Below, piece by piece: positions 1 to 5,620 of a stretch of DNA of 5,620 bases (within the stretch, counting starts at the first letter, position 1; each line of letters opens with the position of its first letter). A model generated the notes under the pieces. That model saw only the letters and a program-made list of their open reading frames with translations. It ran no database searches and had not been told where the DNA came from. The DNA comes from Clostridia bacterium. GTDB lineage: Bacteria; Bacillota; Clostridia; UMGS1883. The DNA lies in assembly GCA_017441965.1 (NCBI GenBank), contig JAFSBF010000163.1, positions 1-5,620 of the forward strand. The letters run 5' to 3'. The translations under genes were made by a program, and so were the position numbers.

Positions 1-224
1 CAAGCGACACCAATCAGTTCGGTGATTATAATTATTCGTTTGCAAAGCTTAAAAACTGCTACATAAACACAAAGAATATTATTAAATATAATAAGGAAGA
101 AAAGGAGCTTCGTCCGATAACGCTTGACGAGCTTAAAACCTATGTCTCGCACGGCGATAATAACCATTACGCAGTACTCAGACAAAGCTACTTTAACATT
201 AACAGCGTTTATATCTATGAGTAA
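1..224 (+). CDS. C-terminal fragment of an unrecognised protein (5' partial)
   Basis: This is an open frame entering from the left edge (first full codon at base 3), with 73 sense codons ending at TAA 222-224. I do not recognise the family. The fragment is polar and rich in Asn, Tyr and Lys (it contains FAKLKNCYINTKN and HGDNNHYAVLRQ), with no membrane segment and no sorting motif. Its last residues, YFNINSVYIYE, resemble the closing strand of extracellular beta-sandwich or carbohydrate-binding modules, which often end in a 'DNV.IYE'-like string, but this is a weak hint only. It is supported as a real gene by the long open frame, by its stop codon overlapping the ribosome binding site of the next gene, and by only 13 bases before that gene's GTG start. 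It is probably the preceding cistron of the same operon, and so perhaps also a secreted carbohydrate-active protein (inference). Confidence 0.72.
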   Translation, partial: SDTNQFGDYNYSFAKLKNCYINTKNIIKYNKEEKELRPITLDELKTYVSHGDNNHYAVLRQSYFNINSVYIYE

Positions 225-231
225 GGGAGGG
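223..231 (+). promoter_or_regulatory. Ribosome binding site that decides the GTG start of the lyase gene
   Basis: AAGGGAGGG, with a GGAGG core at 226-230, lies 7 bases before GTG 238 and overlaps the TAA stop (222-224) of the upstream gene. The site selects GTG 238 over two in-frame upstream starts: TTG 124, which would overlap the upstream gene by about 100 bases, and ATG 217, which has no purine-rich site before it. The stop/SD overlap suggests translational coupling: ribosomes ending the first gene may help start the second. Confidence 0.8.
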
Positions 232-237
232 AACTTT

Positions 238-3200
238 GTGAAAAAATCGCTTTTGGCATTCTTTTTAGTATGCACAATGATACTGCCCCTTGTGCCTGCA
301 TATGCACAGGAGGACGGCGTACTTGTAAGTGAGGGGTTTAATGCTCTCACAACATCATCACGCGATAATTTCGGCACTGTTACCGTCAGCGGTACAGACG
401 CCAAAATTGTAGAGGACAGATATTTTGACAAGGCTCTCCTTGTTAATGAAAATGATGGCTCGACAAAGGTAGTTTCGGCAAAGACGCCCATCAGTGAAAT
501 CGGTGATAATTTTATCTATTCAATGGAAATTAAAAGAAATAAGACGGATAACTACCTCACTGGTGTAATCGGTATGTCAAACGGCTCAAGCTATTACGGC
601 GCCCTTACAATAGAGGATAACGTGCTTTATCTTGCAGACGGAAAAAAGGTCGGCGCAGTAAACGCAAACAGCTATACCAAAATAGATTTGGCATACAATG
701 TGAAGAGAAAGACACTTTCTGTATATCTTAATGGCGTGCAGAAGGTGAAGGACTGGCTTTTCTACGATATGGGCGCCTCCTATACATCGGCGTACATATC
801 CTCTCCGTCAAAGGGCGGAAGCTTCTATCTTGATAATTTCAAGGTTTACAGTGGAATAGAGCCACGCGATATTAAGGTGGATGCATACAAAAACAAAAGA
901 GTTGACGATGTATATATCGACGAAGACCCTGCTGACTACACATATTTCCGCAGTGAATCGTGTGCGACACTTGCAAAGAAGTATTTTAATTACTCCGCAG
1001 TGCCCAAGACGGGTAAAATCACAGAGGAAAGACTCGATTACAAAAACCCAAATCGTGGTGAGGATATAATACTTCAAAAGGTCGATACAAACGACGTTTA
1101 CATCGACATCAGTATTAAAAAGCATACACAGTGGGAAAGTGCAAAAACCTACAAGCATTTTTATATAGCTTCAAAGGTATGGATTGAAAACAGTGATATG
1201 AAGCTCAATCTGTGCACAATCCGTGACTACACACAGTCAGGTCAGCCGCTTTCATACCTGATTAAGACAAGCGGCTCTACACTTATTGCAGGTAATAAGC
1301 AGTATCCCAATATGCTGAAAATTCAGGATTGGACAGATGTTGAAACATATCTCAATCTCGAAACGGGAAATGCCGATATCTATATTGACGGAAAGCTAAC
1401 GGTGAAAAACCTTTCCTTTAATAAGGGTACAAAGCTTTTAAGCCTTGTCAGAATGGGCTTCCAGGGCGGCGAAGGCGCAGGTATACTCAGGCTCAGAGAT
1501 GTTGAGGTTACGGGACTTGTTAAAAAGCCCGTTGACGGTAAAATCGAAAGAACAAGTGTGTACGGCGATACGGCATCAATTGAAAACTACCTTGCTGATA
1601 AGGTAAGCTTCCATCATTTCTCCGAAATAATTTATAAGGACGGAAAGAAAACACCTCTTGCAAAAGAGAGTGTATATGAAAACGGACTTTATGTCAGTGC
1701 GGAGGATATAAAAACTGCATTTGGTGCAGATGTAAGCCTTAACGCAGATAAAATTTATGTTAATGGAAAAGAAACTGCACTTACCGATGTTAAATATGCA
1801 TCGGATGGAACAACTTTGTTCCCGATTGAGGAAATTGCCAAAAACAATCTCAAGAAATACGTTCTTGATGACAACTACGGAATGGTAATTTTCTCCGATG
1901 TAGAAATGTTCTGGGATTTGGAGGCGGAGGTTCCGCACTTTATGCAGGATTATCAGAGCGGTCACTTTACAAAGATTTCGACTATTCAGCATATGAATGC
2001 ATTTTTGACGTTTGAACGTCCGTCGGCAGATGAAATTAAGGAAGCGTTCAATAAGAAAACAAATAACGGCGAAATGCATCCCAGACTTATGGGTACAAAA
2101 GAGGATTTTGACCGTGTTAAGCTTCAGGCAGAATCTGATCCTGAACTTGCCGGTATTATAAATCAGCTCATTGCTCAGGCTGATGCAAAAATGCCCAACG
2201 CCCCCGTTACTTATTATTACAATGACTCATACAGAACTTTGAATACCGCGTTCCAGTTTACACGTCAGATGGAACAGTTTGGTCTTGCTTATCAGCTTAC
2301 AGGGGATAAGAAGTATGTTGACCGTGCTTGGCTCGATATAAAGAGCGTGTGTTCTTTCCCTGACCTTAACGAAGCGCATGTTATCGACTGCGGAACATAT
2401 CTTTCAGGTCTTGCTCTTGCATATGACTGGATGTATCACGCACTTACCGAGGAGCAGCGTGACATTATGGCAGAAGCTACTATGAGTATGGGTATCGAGG
2501 TTATGGACAGAGCGTTCTATATGGGACTTCCAAGTGCGGCGGTAGGCTCGCTTACTGTTGATACAATGCAGCAGACCTCATACTTTACAAAGTGGAGAAG
2601 TAACTACGTACCCTATACAGTTGTTGGTCTTATCAGCAGTGCACTCGCATTTGCAGAGCATAATCCCGATGTATGCTTTGACTTAATTGAAAAATCACTT
2701 CGTGCAACAGAGTACGCAATGTTTGGTTTGGTTCCCGACGGTGCGTGGATAGAGGGCGTTGACTACTGGGAGGTTACAGTTGGTAATATCTGCCGTTATA
2801 TGTCCTATATGGAAACATCTCTCGGCACAAACTATAACCTCTGGAAAGCGCAGGGCTTCAGAACCTCGGCAAGGGCGAAGGCGGCGGAGGAGTCCTTCCA
2901 CGGCAGTGTGGCACATTCCGACTCACAGCAGAATAACGGCTCCGTTTCATCATACGCATATCCGTGGTTTGCAAAGAATTTGGGACAAAACGACCTTGCG
3001 GCGCTCCGTCAGCTTTATCTGAAGGGTGTTTACGCACACTACGGTTTGGTAGCTCCTACCGTAACAGGTCTTGACATCCTCTACTATACAAAGGCTGATA
3101 TGGAGGATGCAAAGAAATTCCCCAAGGTGCAGGTGTTCAGAGGACTTGAATCCTTCTCCGTTCGTGAAAATTACGGCGACCCGAAAACCTTCTTCTTCTT

Positions 3201-4584
3201 CTCGCAGGCAGGTCAGGCGTTCCACTATCACGGACATAATGACTGCGGCTCGTTCGCATTTGAAATGGACGATGTCCGTTGGGCAATGGATTTAGGTAAG
3301 GATAGCTACGATTTGCACAGCGGTGACAGATATTATCAGATTTACAGAAAACGTACAGAAGGTCATAATACACTGACTATAAATAACGGCGACTACTGGA
3401 ATCAGAAGGAAACAGAATACTGCGCAGTTTCAGACTATGCAGAGGGTGAGGGCGGTGCATACGGCGTTTATGATATGACGAGCCTTTATCGTGATGTTAA
3501 CAGTGTGAAGCGTGGCTTCTACATTGATGAAAACTACAGTGTACTTACCGTGCGTGATGAAATTGACGTTCAGGTGAACAGTGAAGTATGGTGGTTTATG
3601 CACACTATGGCGGATATCGAAATCCTTGATAAAAACACGGCGCTTCTCTCAATGGACGGAAAGAGCCTTACCGTGCAGATAGCCACAAACTGCCCCGAGT
3701 ATGAGCTTAGCGCAATGGATGCAGTACCGCTTGACAGTGCACCTGCAATCAGCGTAAACGGAAAGACAAATGACCCCAATAACGGCATACGCAAAATTGC
3801 AATCCGTATGCAGGGTAAGGGTAAATGGGATTTAACCGTGCGTATGAGTACAAACGGCGGCGGTGAAGTTGATACAACGCCTATTGATAAATGGGTAGCA
3901 CCAAAGGCATCCGATACAAAGAAGGTTGATTTTGGCTACAGTTTATATGTAGGAGGAAGAAAGGTTAACAATCCTTCAATCATTCCCGTACTGCGTGAAG
4001 ACCAAATCCCCGAGTTTAGTGTTGTGCCCAATGACCCAAGCATTAAGGTTGTTGTAGAAAATGACCCCAAGGAGCTTGGACGTAAGGTTGCATTAAAGCT
4101 CATAACGGCAGATGGCTCCAAGACGCAGAATGTACGAATTACATATAGTGCATCATCTGAATCGGTGCTCGAATTTTTCGAGAGATTTAATCCCGTAGCG
4201 GCAACCGCATCAGAAGAGACTGAGGCAGCAAATGTTGCAATTAACCTTACCGACGGCGACCGCGGAACACGCTGGACAGGAAAGAGTGAGGAATGTTATG
4301 CAATCCTTGACTACGGAAAGCAGGTTACATTTGATGCGATTACAGCAGCCTTCTGGAAGGGTAATACACGTAAGTATTCGTTCGAGCTTTATGCGTCAAA
4401 TGACGGTGTAACCTTTGAAAAGCTTGGTAAATTCACATCAAGCGGCAGCAGTGAGGATTATGAGCTTTACTGGCTTGAAAACGCAGTAAATGCACGCTAC
4501 CTCAAGATTGTGAATATGGGTAACACCGCAAATAAATATTGTAATCCTACGGAAATCTTACTCCTTAAGTATAAGGGTGAGTGA
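238..4584 (+). CDS. Secreted multidomain heparinase II/III-family polysaccharide lyase
   Basis: Likely an extracellular lyase that cuts a uronic-acid polysaccharide by beta-elimination; the substrate is unknown. It has 1448 residues from GTG 238, much longer than the roughly 600-800 usual for the catalytic core. Seen in order: signal peptide 1-23 (KK, hydrophobic core, cleavage AYA/QE); LamG-like beta-sandwich about 28-206, ending FYLDNFKVYSG; a second one about 235-427, ending LRLRDVEVTGL; copper-amine-oxidase-like N1 domain about 463-555; lyase N-terminal region starting HPRL at 614; alpha/alpha toroid to about 960; heparinase II/III-like beta domain about 965-1215; Ig-like linker about 1257-1306; F5/8 type C (CBM32-like) domain about 1318-1446 with DGDRGTRW. 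Candidate catalytic residues are Asn789, Tyr843 (in EGVDYWE) and His998; candidate metal ligands are His1000 (HYHGHND), Asp1018 (WAMDLG) and His1043 (TEGHNT). There is no LPXTG, SLH, dockerin or C-terminal membrane segment, so it is probably released or held through its binding modules. The family call is firm; domain borders are estimates by eye. Confidence 0.9.
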   Translation: MKKSLLAFFLVCTMILPLVPAYAQEDGVLVSEGFNALTTSSRDNFGTVTVSGTDAKIVEDRYFDKALLVNENDGSTKVVSAKTPISEIGDNFIYSMEIKRNKTDNYLTGVIGMSNGSSYYGALTIEDNVLYLADGKKVGAVNANSYTKIDLAYNVKRKTLSVYLNGVQKVKDWLFYDMGASYTSAYISSPSKGGSFYLDNFKVYSGIEPRDIKVDAYKNKRVDDVYIDEDPADYTYFRSESCATLAKKYFNYSAVPKTGKITEERLDYKNPNRGEDIILQKVDTNDVYIDISIKKHTQWESAKTYKHFYIASKVWIENSDMKLNLCTIRDYTQSGQPLSYLIKTSGSTLIAGNKQYPNMLKIQDWTDVETYLNLETGNADIYIDGKLTVKNLSFNKGTKLLSLVRMGFQGGEGAGILRLRDVEVTGLVKKPVDGKIERTSVYGDTASIENYLADKVSFHHFSEIIYKDGKKTPLAKESVYENGLYVSAEDIKTAFGADVSLNADKIYVNGKETALTDVKYASDGTTLFPIEEIAKNNLKKYVLDDNYGMVIFSDVEMFWDLEAEVPHFMQDYQSGHFTKISTIQHMNAFLTFERPSADEIKEAFNKKTNNGEMHPRLMGTKEDFDRVKLQAESDPELAGIINQLIAQADAKMPNAPVTYYYNDSYRTLNTAFQFTRQMEQFGLAYQLTGDKKYVDRAWLDIKSVCSFPDLNEAHVIDCGTYLSGLALAYDWMYHALTEEQRDIMAEATMSMGIEVMDRAFYMGLPSAAVGSLTVDTMQQTSYFTKWRSNYVPYTVVGLISSALAFAEHNPDVCFDLIEKSLRATEYAMFGLVPDGAWIEGVDYWEVTVGNICRYMSYMETSLGTNYNLWKAQGFRTSARAKAAEESFHGSVAHSDSQQNNGSVSSYAYPWFAKNLGQNDLAALRQLYLKGVYAHYGLVAPTVTGLDILYYTKADMEDAKKFPKVQVFRGLESFSVRENYGDPKTFFFFSQAGQAFHYHGHNDCGSFAFEMDDVRWAMDLGKDSYDLHSGDRYYQIYRKRTEGHNTLTINNGDYWNQKETEYCAVSDYAEGEGGAYGVYDMTSLYRDVNSVKRGFYIDENYSVLTVRDEIDVQVNSEVWWFMHTMADIEILDKNTALLSMDGKSLTVQIATNCPEYELSAMDAVPLDSAPAISVNGKTNDPNNGIRKIAIRMQGKGKWDLTVRMSTNGGGEVDTTPIDKWVAPKASDTKKVDFGYSLYVGGRKVNNPSIIPVLREDQIPEFSVVPNDPSIKVVVENDPKELGRKVALKLITADGSKTQNVRITYSASSESVLEFFERFNPVAATASEETEAANVAINLTDGDRGTRWTGKSEECYAILDYGKQVTFDAITAAFWKGNTRKYSFELYASNDGVTFEKLGKFTSSGSSEDYELYWLENAVNARYLKIVNMGNTANKYCNPTEILLLKYKGE

Positions 4585-4585
4585 G

Positions 4586-4594
4586 AAAAGGAGG
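4586..4594 (+). promoter_or_regulatory. Ribosome binding site of the third gene
   Basis: AAAAGGAGG is a near-perfect anti-16S match that begins two bases after the TGA of the lyase gene (4582-4584) and ends 7 bases before ATG 4602. The 17-base intergenic gap holds nothing else: no stem-loop with a T-run and no room for a promoter. This supports co-transcription with the lyase gene. Confidence 0.85.
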
Positions 4595-4601
4595 ACGAAA
4601 T

Positions 4602-5620
4602 ATGAAAAAGAAAATATTAGCTTTAATATGCATCCTTTCAATGCTTGCAACTATGGCGCCCGCAATGGGCGCTATGGCGGCGAGCGAAAAAGCCGTTATG
4701 TTTGAAAAGGACTTTTTGGTTAACGGAAGTCCGCTTGCGGATGATGGTGATACTACAGAGCAAAGAAATAATGTTGAACTCGATTCAGGATTATCATGTT
4801 CTGAATACAGTGGTTTTGCTTATGCAACACAAATAGGTACAGAAAGCGATCGTGGAAACAGCTTAAAACTTGGAATTACTGAGTCAGGCGGTAGTTTACC
4901 CAGCTTAAATATTCCTGTGGGAGATTTTCAGAAAACCGGCAAAGAAGGCAGTTTGACACTTGAGTTTGATTATTACATTAATGAAAAAACTGATTATAAT
5001 AATTCCACATATAAAAATAAGAATAATGAAACTTTCAGATTGGCTTTTTACGGTGCAGGTAATAAAACGGCTGTGTATTGGGATCAATCACTTGTAAATA
5101 ACTTTAGTTCAAAGCAAACCTTTGATTATGATACAGAAACGTGGTATAGGGGAAAACTGTTATTCGAATGGAAACCGAATACAACAACAGGGAAGTTTAA
5201 TTATTACTTTACTTTCTCAAACGGTAACGATGTTATGACAAATCATGACATAAAAAATCAAACGAGCATAATTAGTCAAATAAGACTTTACGTCCCAAAA
5301 ACAGTTGACGGAGAAAAGTGTATTGCCCTTGATAATATTACAATAAAGCAGGTAAAGGATGATCCCACAATTACAGGAGTTGAAGGTAGCGTTGCCTATA
5401 ACACACAGAGCATTGGCATAAATTTAAGTGATTATGTTTATAATCTAACGGCAGAGGATGTTGAACTTCTTGATGAAGAAGGCAACCCTGTAGACATATC
5501 GACAGCAAGCTTTGATTCTTCTAATAAAAGAATTACGATAAATCTTGGAGAAGAGCTTAAACCATTATCAACGTACAAAGTGCTTTTAAAAACAACTACC
5601 GAGGTTGATATAGCAGGAAC
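4602..5620 (+). CDS. Secreted LamG-like / Big_5 Ig-like protein (3' partial)
   Basis: The frame is open from ATG 4602 to the right edge, 339 full codons with no stop, so the true length is unknown. Residues 1-26 are a classical signal peptide (MKKK, a hydrophobic stretch, then AMA/A). Residues about 28-252 are beta-rich and aromatic-rich, with the layout of LamG/concanavalin-like modules: LTLEFDYYINEK near the start, TETWYRGKLLFEW around 179-191, and a closing strand CIALDNITIKQ at 240-250. This is the same kind of module seen twice in the upstream lyase. From about 257 on it matches the SbsA/Big_5 Ig-like pattern (TGVEGSVAY, later YKVLLKTTTEVDIAG). No catalytic domain is visible yet; these proteins often carry a beta-helix lyase, heparinase-like or other carbohydrate-active domain further on, so the function stays open. 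It is probably the next cistron of the same operon, secreted and acting on polysaccharide (inference). Confidence 0.82.
   Translation, partial: MKKKILALICILSMLATMAPAMGAMAASEKAVMFEKDFLVNGSPLADDGDTTEQRNNVELDSGLSCSEYSGFAYATQIGTESDRGNSLKLGITESGGSLPSLNIPVGDFQKTGKEGSLTLEFDYYINEKTDYNNSTYKNKNNETFRLAFYGAGNKTAVYWDQSLVNNFSSKQTFDYDTETWYRGKLLFEWKPNTTTGKFNYYFTFSNGNDVMTNHDIKNQTSIISQIRLYVPKTVDGEKCIALDNITIKQVKDDPTITGVEGSVAYNTQSIGINLSDYVYNLTAEDVELLDEEGNPVDISTASFDSSNKRITINLGEELKPLSTYKVLLKTTTEVDIAG
4653..4675 (+). other. GC-rich hairpin inside the signal-peptide codons of the third gene
   Basis: GCGCCC (4656-4661) pairs perfectly with GGGCGC (4667-4672) around a 5-base loop. The stem extends outward by one G-U, one T-A and one A-T pair, giving nine pairs in all. 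It lies about 50 bases inside the open reading frame, in codons encoding alternating Met, Ala, Pro and Gly of the signal peptide. No T-run follows, so it is not an intrinsic terminator. It may slow ribosomes during export targeting, stabilise a processed mRNA end, or simply reflect the Ala/Gly codons used there. Confidence 0.4.

Noticed and set aside
124..237. Possible N-terminal extension of the lyase from TTG 124 or ATG 217
   Set aside because: TTG 124 would overlap the upstream gene by about 100 bases, has no ribosome binding site, and would bury the signal peptide 38 residues in. ATG 217 also lacks a site and overlaps the upstream stop. GTG 238 has a good site and gives a normal signal peptide. 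ATG 217 is the only alternative I would not fully exclude.
1624..1902. Copper or amine oxidase enzymatic activity
   Set aside because: Only the N1-like domain is present. The catalytic amine oxidase domain with its topaquinone Tyr and copper-binding His residues is absent, so the name reflects fold family only.
1576..2079. A 167-codon open frame on the - strand inside the lyase gene
   Set aside because: It lies opposite continuous, domain-consistent coding sequence (N1 domain and linker), has a Cys/Phe/Ile-rich composition typical of antisense shadows, and resembles no protein I know. The other antisense and out-of-frame open stretches between 808 and 4121 were dropped for the same reason.
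3190..3201. Short (TTC)4 run encoding four Phe
   Set aside because: It fits a buried beta strand just before the HYHGHND motif, keeps the frame, and is too short to suggest a phase-variable repeat.
4168..4182. Perfect 6-base inverted repeat CTCGAA/TTCGAG with a 3-base loop
   Set aside because: It lies within coding sequence between the Ig-like and F5/8 modules. Several 6-base repeats with short loops are expected by chance in a window this long, and no T-run follows in the right place for a terminator.
4645..4836. A 63-codon + strand open frame overlapping the start of the third gene
   Set aside because: It is in a different frame from the ATG 4602 gene, which has a strong ribosome binding site, a clear signal peptide and an open frame to the window edge.

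Overview
The window looks like part of a polysaccharide-degradation operon from a Gram-positive Firmicute, most likely an uncultured gut or rumen Clostridia relative. Three things suggest this: strong AGGAGG-type ribosome binding sites, a GTG start, and a secreted protein with a copper-amine-oxidase-like N1 domain, which is typical of Firmicutes surface proteins. Base composition is AT-leaning but uneven. All genes are on the + strand, with gaps of only 13 and 17 bases and no terminator or promoter visible between them. I see no mobile element, RNA gene, CRISPR array or defence-type system.

Layout: bases 1-224 hold the last 73 codons of an upstream gene whose function I cannot name. Bases 238-4584 hold a complete 1448-residue secreted enzyme. 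Its order is signal peptide, two LamG/concanavalin-like beta-sandwich modules, a copper-amine-oxidase-like N1 domain, an alpha/alpha toroid, a heparinase II/III-like beta domain, an Ig-like linker module and a C-terminal F5/8-type (discoidin/CBM32-like) carbohydrate-binding module. The residues expected for catalysis (Asn789, Tyr843, His998) and for a structural metal site (His1000, Asp1018, His1043) can be read directly. Bases 4602-5620 hold the first 339 codons of a third gene, open at the window edge. It encodes another secreted protein with a LamG-like module followed by the start of an SbsA/Big_5 Ig-like domain.

How they work together (inference): the products probably act outside the cell on an acidic polysaccharide. 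The central protein would cleave it by beta-elimination, and its flanking beta-sandwich modules would hold the enzyme on polymer or on the cell wall. The third protein may be a second enzyme or a binding protein for the same substrate. The substrate (glycosaminoglycan, alginate, or another uronic-acid polymer) cannot be decided from the sequence.
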